DNA from: JAEVLT01 sp050496765
GTDB taxonomy: Bacteria; Bacillota; Bacilli; Bacillales; Cytobacillaceae
Length of the DNA stretch: 64,000 bases
Assembly (NCBI RefSeq): GCF_050496765.1
Contig: NZ_JBNWEO010000018.1
Span: 310,001 to 374,000 of the forward strand
Direction: 5' to 3'
Part shown: one piece after another, positions 15,511 to 22,955 of the stretch
Position numbering within the stretch: position 1 is the stretch's first letter
How the letters are laid out: the number at the start of each line of letters is the position of its first letter
Program-made: the position numbers and the translations under genes
Notes under the pieces: generated by a model
Told to the model about the DNA's origin: nothing
Databases searched by the model: none
What the model saw: only the letters and a program-made list of their open reading frames with translations

Positions 15511-18500
15511 ATGGCTGTTGGTTTAAGACAAAAACTGAATATTGATTTTGAAAGATTAAACGAGGACATCGGTTTGTTCCCACAAGTACACCCTGTGACG
15601 CCAGATATGAAAATGACGCACAAGGGTGTTTCTCGTTTGGTGATGATTGACCGTTATTCGTTTAAAGACACAGAAAAAATTACGCTCACAAATGGTGACT
15701 TCGTTGTTTTAACAATAAAAGAGGATCCAAAATTTCCCGCACGCGGCCTTGGATACATTACTGAAATCGACTGGGAAAACAAAAAGGCAAAGGTTTTAGT
15801 GGAAGAGGAGTTCAGAGGAGTGCTGGACGATCCGGCAGAAGCTGAAACGGGGATTGTTTTCCGCTCTTTAGATGTAATCGAAAAGCCGCTGGAGATTTTT
15901 TATGAGCAAATCGCAAAGCGGAATGCAACCGGGCTTGCTGCTGTCGAAGAAACAGAAGAAAAGCGTCAGGAGTGGTTTGAAAAGTTTTACCAGGAACTAG
16001 TAAACTTGAATTTTATTCCTGCAGGCCGTGTGCTTTACGGCGCAGGAGCAGACACGGACGTGACCTATTTCAACTGTTATGTGATGCCTTTTGTTGCCGA
16101 CTCCCGCGAAGGCATTTCCGATCATCGCAAGCAAGTGATGGAAATTATGAGCCGCGGCGGGGGAGTTGGGACGAACGGTTCTACATTAAGACCGCGCAAC
16201 ACCCTTGCGAAAGGGGTCAATGGCAAATCTTCCGGCTCCGTTTCATGGCTGGACGATATTGCAAAACTGACCCATTTAGTTGAGCAGGGCGGATCCCGTT
16301 AATTGCTCCAACGGCGGGATTAAAATCTCGTGAATTGCTGGAACACCCTTAGAGCTTTATCAACCACAACGTGACTGGCAACGGTGAGCGTGATGGTTTG
16401 AAAATGATAAGGATTGGGCAATCAGCAGCGAAGCATCTTTGGAAACGAAGATGAACGTTCAACGACTATTGAAACTCCCTAAATTCTTACCATTATAAAT
16501 AAAAAGGTGTGTGATTAAAATGGTAGACAAGGGAGGAGTAAACCATGACAAACGGCAACGTGGTTATGGGGCACGAGACAAAGAAGAAATTATTAATTCG
16601 ATTATTAAACTCCATGCAGAAGGGTATAGCCAAGTTGATATAGCTAAAATTCTAAAGATAAGCCGTGGAACCATTAAACGTTGGAATGATGATCTTCACT
16701 TTATCGAAGCAAGAACCCCAGGTGAAGCAGGAAAACTAAAAAATAAATTCTATAAATACGATCAAGATTATTTTGAAGTCATCCAAACACCTAATCAAGC
16801 TTATATAGCAGGATATATCACCGGAGACGGAACTGTTTTCGACCGAAAGAAATCTAAAAGATTGGTTTTAACACTGGCGGAGGAAGACAAACAGCTGCTA
16901 TACGATATTGGAAGAGAAATGAATATAGTAGATGCTATCAAATTTAGAAAAAGAAATGCCGAAAATGAGCAGAACAAATATTCATTAACAATCAATTCAA
17001 CAAAAATGTGTAATGATTTGATTTCTCTAGGAATAGGTCCAAGAAAAACTGGAAAAGAAAAATGGATTGATTTCAATGACAGCAAAATTCAATGGGCATT
17101 TCTTAGAGGCTTCTTTGATGCAGATGGGCATATAAGAGTTTATCTGCGAAATGGTTATCGAAAGGCTAGATTAGGTTTCACGGGTAATCCGGATATGTTG
17201 ATATCGATCCTGGCATTTTTTAAAACTAATGGTTTTGCTAAAAATGTCCATTCAATCTCACATAAGCAAGGATGCTCTGACTTATATCTAAGCAGTGTAA
17301 AAGAAATTAGAGAAATTGGAAAAAAGCTATTCCAATATGGAGATATAAAATTAAATCGAAAATATGAAAAATTTTCTTCTTTGATGATATAGTCTGATCT
17401 CATATGAAAGTATGAGAGCTAGGCAGAAATGTCCTAGCCACTCGAAAAAAAGTGTAACAAAATAGCGTGGGGCCCAGATGATTATGCTGGCGGATTGGCA
17501 TCCAGATATTATCGAATTCATTATTTCAAAGATGCAAAATCCGAAAATTTTGCGTTTCTTGATTGAAAATACAAATGATGAAACAATTCGCAGGCATGCG
17601 AAGGCTAAGTTGAAATTCATTCCTTTAACAGAGCAGGAAAAAGCGATGTATCAAGGAATTGTAAATTACAAAGCGATACCGGGATACGGCGGCTTTAGTG
17701 AAAAAATTATTGCCGATGCCGAAGAAAAGCTTGAAATTGGCGGTAATTTTGCAGTTCATAATCCTGAGTTCCTAACAGGGGCGAATATTTCTGTTACTTT
17801 AACAAAGGAATTTATGGAAGCTGTTGAAAATGATGGGGATTATGAACTTCGCTTCCCTGACGTGGAAAGCTATGATGAAGAAATCATGAAAATTTATAAC
17901 GAGGAATGGCATAAAATCGGCGATGTCCGCGAATGGGAAAAGATGGGGTATAAAGTGCGCGTTTATAAAAAGATTCGTGCGAAAGAACTCTGGAACCTGA
18001 TCAACATCTGTGCAACATATTCAGCCGAACCAGGTATTTTCTTTATCGATAATGCCAACGACATGACCAATGCAAAAGCATATGGACAAAAAGTCGTTGC
18101 GACAAATCCGTGTGGTAAAGTGGCTTAATTTGCCTCACGTTAAAAATTGCGGAATGAAGCGGGAACCCTGAGATGGGAATCCGAACCGAAGGCCGGTGTA
18201 AAAAACCGGTCAGGGGCAACGCATAGATCGTGAACCTGTCTTTGGCAGAATATAATCGATCCACGAGGCCGCAACACTAATTCTACTTAGTGAAAAGCTA
18301 TGCTGAGCTAACGGGAAGTGAACCGTTAGAACTAAAGGATAAAAAGCCTTTAGGATAACAAATACTGGAACAGCCACTTGCACCGTTTTCTGTTTGCAAC
18401 CTTGCAGCTGTGAATCTTGCCGAGATGGCAGATAAGGAAACGAAGATGGTTGATTACGAAAAATTAAAGCAAACTGTCGCAGTAGGCGTGAGGATGCAGG

Positions 18501-19486
18501 ACAATGTGATCAATGCGACGCCTTACTTCCTTGAAGAAAATAAAAAGCAAGCACTAGGCGAACGCCGTGTTGGTCTTGGCGTTATGGGACTGCACGATCT
18601 GCTAATTTATTGCGAAACAGAATACGGTTCAGAAGCAGGAAATAAACTCGTTGACAAAGTATTTGAAACCATTGCGACAACCGCCTATGAAGCATCAGTA
18701 GAGCTGGCAAAAGAAAAAGGCAGCTTCCCATTCCTAATCGGAAGTACAGAAGAAGAAACCCAAAAATTACGCAATGCTTTTATTCATACAGGATTTATGA
18801 AAAAAATGCCTGAAAAAATCCGTCAGGAAATTTTACAATATGGCATTCGGAACTCACACCTATTAACCGTTGCTCCCACTGGATCCACTGGTACAATGGT
18901 CGGAGTTTCCACAGGATTAGAACCCTATTTTTCCTTTTCTTATTTCCGAAGTGGACGTCTTGGAAAATTTATTGAGGTAAAAGCGGATATTGTTCAAGAA
19001 TACCTTGATCAACATCCCGAAGCAGATCCGAACAATCTGCCGAGCTGGTTTGTCACCGCAATGGATCTTTCACCAGAAGCCCATGCGGATGTGCAATGTG
19101 TCATCCAGCGCTGGGTTGACAGTTCCATCAGCAAAACCGTTAACGCACCAAAAGGCTATAGCGTAGAGAAAGTCCAAAAAGTATATGAGCGCCTATACCG
19201 CGGCGGTGCAAAGGGAGGAACGGTTTACGTCGACGGTTCCCGCGATTCGCAAGTGCTGACATTGAAAGCCGAGGAAAACAGCGATACAACCGAGACAACT
19301 GTTAAAGAAAAAACAAAACAGCATGTAGTGCTCGTTGATACGATCAGCGATCTTCGTTCAACCGATGTAACCATTGGCTCCGAAGTTGGCAACACTTGCC
19401 CGGTTTGCAGAAAAGGGAAAGTAAAAGAAATTGGCGGCTGCAATACGTGCACAAACTGCGGTGCCCAATTAAAATGCGGTTTGTAA
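15511..19486 (+). CDS. nrdJ: Adenosylcobalamin-dependent (class II) ribonucleoside-diphosphate reductase, interrupted by two group I introns
   Basis: Spliced coding sequence = 15511-16299 + 17466-18116 + 18368-19486 (852 aa, normal for Bacillus NrdJ). Exon 1 ends at EQGGSR and exon 2 resumes RGAQMIMLADWHPD. Exon 2 ends ATNPCG and exon 3 resumes EQPLAPFSVCNLAAVNL, restoring the catalytic NPCGE loop (thiyl-radical Cys with its Asn and Glu partners). A first redox Cys is in TYFNCYVMP. The C terminus has CPVC and CNTCTNCGAQLKCGL, the swinging-tail/zinc-ribbon cysteines. The enzyme makes deoxyribonucleotides using B12, with or without oxygen. Unspliced mRNA would stop at the first intron codon. 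RBS AAGGAGATG before ATG 15511. Confidence 0.92.
16300..17465 (+). ncRNA. Group I intron 1 in nrdJ, with homing-endonuclease ORF
   Basis: Length 1166 nt. The 5' exon end AUCCCGU pairs with GCGGGAU inside the intron (16315-16321), giving P1 with the conserved U-G at the splice site. The adjacent ACG pairs with the 3' exon CGU (P10), and the intron ends in G. A P7 strand CAACGACUA near 16470 has its partner UAGUC at 17391-17395. Three hairpins follow (CUCAUA/UAUGAG, GCUAGG/CCUAGC, CACU/AGUG), matching P9-type elements. The endonuclease gene sits in the P8 loop. Exact removal restores the NrdJ frame. Confidence 0.92.
16520..17392 (+). CDS. Intron-encoded LAGLIDADG homing endonuclease with N-terminal helix-turn-helix
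   Basis: A 290-aa protein. An HTH at residues ~20-55 (EGYSQVDIAKILKISRGTIK) resembles resolvase/transposase DNA-binding domains. Two LAGLIDADG motifs follow: AYIAGYITGDGTV and WAFLRGFFDADGHIR, so it should act as a monomer. Both acidic metal ligands are present, so it looks intact. It is expected to cut intron-less nrdJ alleles and drive intron spread. ATG at 16520 with AAGGTG upstream; GTG 16511 is the alternative. Its TAG stop lies inside the 3' strand of P7, so the gene and ribozyme core share bases. Confidence 0.88.
   Translation: MVDKGGVNHDKRQRGYGARDKEEIINSIIKLHAEGYSQVDIAKILKISRGTIKRWNDDLHFIEARTPGEAGKLKNKFYKYDQDYFEVIQTPNQAYIAGYITGDGTVFDRKKSKRLVLTLAEEDKQLLYDIGREMNIVDAIKFRKRNAENEQNKYSLTINSTKMCNDLISLGIGPRKTGKEKWIDFNDSKIQWAFLRGFFDADGHIRVYLRNGYRKARLGFTGNPDMLISILAFFKTNGFAKNVHSISHKQGCSDLYLSSVKEIREIGKKLFQYGDIKLNRKYEKFSSLMI
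18117..18367 (+). ncRNA. Group I intron 2 in nrdJ, ORF-less, inside the catalytic loop codons
   Basis: A 251-nt insertion between NPCG and E. The 5' exon CGUGUGGU pairs with GCCUCACG in the intron (18132-18139) with one mismatch and a terminal U-G, forming P1. The preceding UUU can pair with the 3' exon GAA (P10), and the intron ends in G. CAACGCAUAG (18219-18228) and CUAUGC (about 18299-18304) are candidate P7 strands. Two stable hairpins near the 3' end (CUAACGG/CCGUUAG, CUAAAGG/CCUUUAG) fit P9 elements. The complete fold was not resolved. Without splicing the protein ends three codons after the catalytic Cys motif. Confidence 0.82.
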
Positions 19487-19520
19487 CTTTTAGCATTAGC
19501 ATCAATCGTAACTTTGAAAT

Positions 19521-19597
19521 AAAGTCATACCATTTTAAAAAAGATGTACCGTTTGAAACAAAGTTATACTGTTTATAAAAAGTTGCACTGTTTTACC
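19521..19597. repeat. Four imperfect tandem ~19-20-bp repeats
   Basis: Copies begin at 19521, 19540, 19560 and 19579 and follow the pattern AAAG-t-n-a-t-ACYRTTT: AAAGTCATACCATTTT, AAAGATGTACCGTTTG, AAAGTTATACTGTTTA, AAAGTTGCACTGTTTT. Arrays of ~20-bp repeats of this kind are found at the ends of some IS21-type elements as transposase sites. No transposase is nearby, so if that is the origin it is a remnant. Confidence 0.6.
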
Positions 19598-19632
19598 CCT
19601 TTGGATAAAGTTGTCTAAAGGGGTGTTTTTTT
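19595..19632 (+). terminator. Intrinsic terminator after nrdJ
   Basis: ACCCCTTT and AAAGGGGT arms separated by 14 nt, followed by GTTTTTTT. About 110 nt downstream of the nrdJ stop. Confidence 0.8.
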
Positions 19633-19672
19633 ATGTCTAAAAGAACGAGAACATTCTATTGGCGCCGGACAT

Positions 19673-19777
19673 CATGTTGGCAATATAATCGAATATGTTT
19701 TATCCAAAATTAATTCTCTTCTTTCGTTTCTCGAAAAACCAACCAATTGACTAGTCCAAAAAGTGCAAGGGGCAAAA
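19673..19777. repeat. Direct repeat copy A (3' end of the HAAS-domain gene)
   Basis: About 105 bp, from CATGTTGGCAATA to GTGCAAGGGGCAAAA. Copy B at 21936-22041 differs at six positions including one indel. Copy A contains the real 3' end of the HAAS gene (19710 onward); copy B is a detached fragment. Confidence 0.9.
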
Positions 19778-20549
19778 TAATAACCAGAACAAGAAAAGTT
19801 GGATTTTTACCCCCTTGGAACAATTCCTTCGTTTGTGGAATCCTTAATAATAAACCAAAAACCCCTAAACTGACAATATAAGCAAGGCTCCCATAGAAGT
19901 CTCGTTTCTTCTTGAATAAAACATAAACAATTGCCATAATGAGAATAATAAGAATAGCCATCCAATCAAATGGAGAACCTATTTTCACAATGCCTTGTTT
20001 TGGTGCATACAAATTAATTAGGATAAATAAGCCAAATGGAATCATGACTAAGATCCACGCAACGAAAAATTTTATTAATTTTGGAAATTGTTTTTTTATA
20101 TAAATACTCCAATGTAACAACTTAAAGGCCCAATAAACCAATGCAATTGATAGAATCCCATCCATTAATAGAATAAATACATTTACTTGTAATGTCGGTG
20201 CAATAAAGCCTCCGCCAATAGTGTAAAATGAGCTTATTAAAAATATCAAACCACTTATTTTAAAAATTGATTTCCATGAGGGTTTATCAAATTGCTTGGT
20301 TAGTTGATCGACGATTTCTTTTGGATTTTTACCAAAATACTCTTCTGCCGATTCCCCATGCTTTTGCGCTTCTAAAATATCTTGCAAGATCGTCATTAAA
20401 TGTCGTTCGGTTTCTAATTCTTCGTGGAAAATTCCGAATGTGCGCATATATACAAGAATATCCTCATAGTACTCTTTATTTTCAGGGGTTAGCTGTTGTC
20501 GATCCTTATTATTTTGTTCTATTAATTGTTTGGCTGTATTATTTTTCAA
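19710..20549 (-). CDS. HAAS-domain (DUF1700/DUF1129-like) integral membrane protein
   Basis: A 279-aa protein. The N-terminal ~90 residues form the helical HAAS signalling domain (ERHLMTILQDILEAQKHGES, then AEEYFGKNPKEIVDQL), followed by about six membrane segments. HAAS proteins are encoded with PadR regulators and are thought to pass signals to them; the signal is unknown. TTG at 20549 is preferred because GGAGAG lies 8 nt upstream, inside the end of the padR gene, and the upstream GTG is too close. Its last ~70 bp are duplicated at 21936-22041. Confidence 0.75.
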   Translation of the reverse strand: MKNNTAKQLIEQNNKDRQQLTPENKEYYEDILVYMRTFGIFHEELETERHLMTILQDILEAQKHGESAEEYFGKNPKEIVDQLTKQFDKPSWKSIFKISGLIFLISSFYTIGGGFIAPTLQVNVFILLMDGILSIALVYWAFKLLHWSIYIKKQFPKLIKFFVAWILVMIPFGLFILINLYAPKQGIVKIGSPFDWMAILIILIMAIVYVLFKKKRDFYGSLAYIVSLGVFGLLLRIPQTKELFQGGKNPTFLVLVIILPLALFGLVNWLVFRETKEEN

Positions 20550-20554
20550 CCCAC

Positions 20555-20881
20555 TCACTCTCCGTTCTTTTCTAAAATCTGATTCACCTTTACAATCAAC
20601 ATACTCCATTGTTCTTTAAAATCGTCTAATTGTTGTTCTCCTTCAGGTGTAATGAAGAAGTATTTTCGATTCGGTCCATCGGGTGAAGCTAACTCCATGC
20701 TTTTAATTAGCCCTTGTTTTTCTAACTTTTGCATGAGAGGATAAATCGTTCCACCTACTATTGTTGTAAAGCCATAATTACGCATCAATTGCACCAGTTC
20801 ATAACCGTAAATACGTTGCTCTTTAACAATTGATAGCACACAACCTTCAAGTACGCCTTTTAATAACTGCGTCTCCTTCAT
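20555..20881 (-). CDS. PadR family transcriptional regulator
   Basis: A 108-aa single-domain PadR winged helix: LLKGVLEGCVLSIVKEQRIYGYELVQLM, then GGTIYPLMQKLEKQGLIKS and RKYFFITPEGEQQLDDF. It is translated first and overlaps the Shine-Dalgarno region of the HAAS gene, forming a two-gene operon. GAGGTGAATAA precedes the ATG. The promoter carries inverted repeats expected for autorepression. Confidence 0.88.
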   Translation of the reverse strand: MKETQLLKGVLEGCVLSIVKEQRIYGYELVQLMRNYGFTTIVGGTIYPLMQKLEKQGLIKSMELASPDGPNRKYFFITPEGEQQLDDFKEQWSMLIVKVNQILEKNGE

Positions 20882-20893
20882 TTATTCACCTCG

Positions 20894-20963
20894 CTAGTAT
20901 GTAAAACATATTAGTTGATGATATTGTACCATGCAACAACTAGTTTGTAAAACACACTAGTTG
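20894..20963 (-). promoter_or_regulatory. PadR operon promoter with two operator-like repeats
   Basis: On the minus strand TTTACA (20951-20946), a 17-bp spacer and TACAAT (20928-20923) form a sigma-A promoter. A long inverted repeat with arms CAACTAGT / ACTAGTTG spans 20937-20963, over the -35. A related TAGTATGTAAAACATA at 20895-20910 lies just downstream of the -10. Both share TGTAAAACA. The arrangement suggests binding of the PadR protein encoded just downstream. Confidence 0.65.
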
Positions 20964-21192
20964 AATATTTAGCTCTTGACATATTTAATTCTCGGTAGCA
21001 AATTGTTAAATATTTCAGTTTTAATGATCATGACGACAGATATAAGGTAATTGTTGCAGAACTTTGTCCCAATTGTAATTAATCTTTGTTCCACAAACGG
21101 GTCAGCATGGTATGTAAAAAGAACCCATTTTGATCTATTTCACAAAATGGGTTCTTTTTGTTTATCGGAAAATACTGGACTGTGAATCATGT
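20964..21192. other. Intergenic stretch with no intact gene
   Basis: Between the PadR promoter and the XRE operator. The + frame ending at about 21080 reads RYKVIVAELCPNCN before a stop but has upstream stops and no start, so it may be the tail of a decayed gene with a Cys-x2-Cys end. A terminator hairpin occupies 21116-21159. Confidence 0.4.
21116..21159. terminator. Intrinsic terminator hairpin
   Basis: AAAAAGAACCCATTTTG and CAAAATGGGTTCTTTTT arms around an 8-nt loop. It closely resembles the hairpin at 22787-22829. Confidence 0.85.
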
Positions 21193-21229
21193 GTAATATA
21201 TAATTTACATTTAGTAATATATATGTTAC
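21193..21229 (+). promoter_or_regulatory. Two tandem operator-like sites before the XRE gene
   Basis: GTAATATATAATTTAC (21193-21208) and GTAATATATATGTTAC (21214-21229) are related near-palindromes 21 bp apart, two helical turns. They lie directly upstream of the XRE-family gene and are candidate autoregulatory sites. Confidence 0.5.
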
Positions 21230-21250
21230 GTTGTATATGGAGGATAAGCT

Positions 21251-21457
21251 ATGAAAAACAACGTAAGGCTTGCCCGTATAAAAGCGGGATTAACACAGCA
21301 GGAGCTTGCCGATACGGTAGGCATTACTCGGCAGACAGTAAGTTTGATTGAAAAAGGAAAATATAATCCATCATTAAAATTGTGCCTGCAAATTTGTTAT
21401 GCGGTGAATGCCAAATTGGATGAGATTTTTTGGATTGATAGGGAGGGATTCGAATGA
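21251..21457 (+). CDS. XRE/Cro-type HTH regulator, small
   Basis: A 68-aa protein that is essentially one HTH_3 domain: VRLARIKAGLTQQELADTVG, then ITRQTVSLIEKGKYNPSLKL. Small XRE proteins of this type commonly sit before a small membrane-protein gene, as here. ATG at 21251 follows GGAGGATAAGCT. The stop overlaps the next start (ATGA). Confidence 0.85.
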   Translation: MKNNVRLARIKAGLTQQELADTVGITRQTVSLIEKGKYNPSLKLCLQICYAVNAKLDEIFWIDREGFE

Positions 21458-21888
21458 AAAAAATCCTAGATGAACGGCTGATAGTACAAAATTTACAACA
21501 TATAAAAATAGCATTTATAGTACAAACAATAGGGATTCTCTGTATTCTTGGCTATGAGGCCTATAAGGGCGGAGTAGAAGGAATGATCAAGAACCCATTA
21601 TGGATAGTTTTCATGCTTACTTCCGTTATCTTCGGTTATCTAAATCTGAGTGTTAGTGTGGAGCATGAAAGGAAGCCGAAAAAGCCAGTAAGGGCGTTTA
21701 ATATTAGTCTTATTGTAGTAACGATCATTGCGATTGCTTTTGCCACACTTACGTCCATTACCCCGAACTTCAACTGGGGCGATGGCTTACTGGTAGGTGG
21801 GATTATAGTCGTTTGCGGAATCATCCCTGTTACTTATGTGTACCGTCTAAGGATTAAAAAAGAAAAAGATCTGGAGGAAGATGACTAA
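21454..21888 (+). CDS. Small four-helix membrane protein paired with the XRE regulator
   Basis: A 144-aa protein with about four hydrophobic segments (residues ~18-38, 48-66, 84-103, 111-132) and a charged C terminus (RIKKEKDLEEDD). No family is recognised with confidence. The 4-bp overlap with the XRE gene shows they form one unit, probably regulator plus its regulated or sensory membrane partner. The function is not known. Confidence 0.7.
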   Translation: MKKILDERLIVQNLQHIKIAFIVQTIGILCILGYEAYKGGVEGMIKNPLWIVFMLTSVIFGYLNLSVSVEHERKPKKPVRAFNISLIVVTIIAIAFATLTSITPNFNWGDGLLVGGIIVVCGIIPVTYVYRLRIKKEKDLEEDD

Positions 21889-21904
21889 TTATACTAAACA
21901 TTCT

Positions 21905-21936
21905 GGCGCGATTTCAAAAGATAACGCGCCTGTTTC
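21905..21936 (+). terminator. Terminator after the XRE/membrane-protein pair
   Basis: GGCGCG / CGCGCC stem with a 14-nt loop followed by TGTTTCATGTTT. The T-tract is weak but the position, 16 nt after the stop codon, is right. Confidence 0.6.
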
Positions 21937-22041
21937 ATGTTTGGCAATAGAATCGAATAGGTTGTATCCAAAATTAATTTTCTTCTTTCGTTTCTCGAAA
22001 AACCAACCAATTGACTAGTCCAAAAAGTGCAAGAGGCAAAA
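21936..22041. repeat. Direct repeat copy B (orphan fragment of the HAAS gene 3' end)
   Basis: About 106 bp nearly identical to 19673-19777 (six differences). It contains the last codons of the HAAS gene on the minus strand, but the rest of the gene is missing here. Either a partial duplication or the scar of a rearrangement that moved the PadR/HAAS and XRE cassettes in. Confidence 0.9.
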
Positions 22042-22171
22042 GTCAAAAATCATATTGTATTTAATGAGAGCTTAGTGAAAAAAACATATGTATTTGGGAT
22101 AATTATATTTGTGAAAATATAGAACGTTTTATTAAAATATATGTTATTATATTCCATAAGGATGTGTATAT

Positions 22172-22701
22172 ATGGAGTTACTAACACTAGACACTTTATT
22201 TTATATATCAATTTTCATATTTATAGGTTTCTTTTTGAATGCTGCTCTTATTCTTTCTGAATACAAAGTAAACCAACACGTTGGTTTACAACAAAAAGAT
22301 TTGTGCATTGCGCAAAATGTCAACGCTAATCTTTTACACCTGATGTCAGAGATATCAATAAAGATCATTTCATGTACTTTTTTATTGATGAAGTTTTTAA
22401 GGGGACAAATACAATTGAGAGGATTGCTGCGGCTGAATCAGTTTTAAATTATTTAAGTGATTGTAATGAAACAAGAATTATGGCAGCAACGCATGATTTG
22501 GAACTAACTGATCTCTTATCAACAAAGTACGATAATTATCATTTTCGAGAACAGATTATAAATGATGAAATTATTTTTGACTATTTAATTAAGGCAGGTC
22601 CTTCTAAAACAAGAAATGCAATTGAATTATTGCGGATCACGAATTTTCCGGAACAAGTGTATCATCAAGCTTTACGTAAGTCCAAGGAACTTATTGGTTA
22701 G
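22172..22701 (+). pseudogene. Decayed MutS-family ATPase (internal deletion and frameshift)
   Basis: The 3' part (from about 22345) keeps the Walker B and downstream block of MutS-type ATPases: MYFFIDEVFKGTNTIERIAA, then IMAATHDLELTDLL and LIKAGPSKTRNAIELL, ending at 22701. The 5' part is in another frame (MELLTLDTLFYISIFIFIGF...) with a membrane-like stretch and no Walker A. About half or more of a normal gene is missing. Bacilli carry several MutS-like ATPases of unknown role; which one this came from is unclear. Confidence 0.7.
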
Positions 22702-22786
22702 AGTTGCATTGTAAAGGGCGGACTTGTTGAAGATTGCAGTTATAAATCAACCTTTTTTATGAAATTTGTTCAATATTTTACAAATA

Positions 22787-22829
22787 AAGAACCCGTTTTG
22801 ATCAATTTTTTTCAAAACGGGTTCTTTAC
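22787..22829. terminator. Intrinsic terminator hairpin after the MutS remnant
   Basis: TAAAGAACCCGTTTTG and CAAAACGGGTTCTTTA arms around a loop. It shares the frame AAAGAACCC-R-TTTTGATC with the hairpin at 21116-21159. Confidence 0.85.
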
Positions 22830-22955
22830 ATTAATATAAGATGTGGGTTTGTGATGTATTTTTTAAAACAACATCAATTAGTTCTATATTGTAAAATATC
22901 AGTGCGGGGAATTATTGCCAGGCTATTTTCATATTAGCGAAAGCAGGGTTAAAAA

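Noticed and set aside
16545..16650. Alternative ATG with an ideal GGGAGGAG site in the intron ORF region
   Set aside because: It opens a different frame that ends after about 33 codons with no recognisable product.
16300..17465. Intein rather than intron in nrdJ
   Set aside because: The insertion begins with an in-frame stop codon, the endonuclease has its own start, and P1/P10/P7 RNA pairings are present. Inteins stay in frame with the host protein.
15511..19486. Three separate genes or a frameshifted nrdJ pseudogene
   Set aside because: Removing 16300-17465 and 18117-18367 gives one uninterrupted 852-aa class II reductase with both junctions exactly at conserved motifs.
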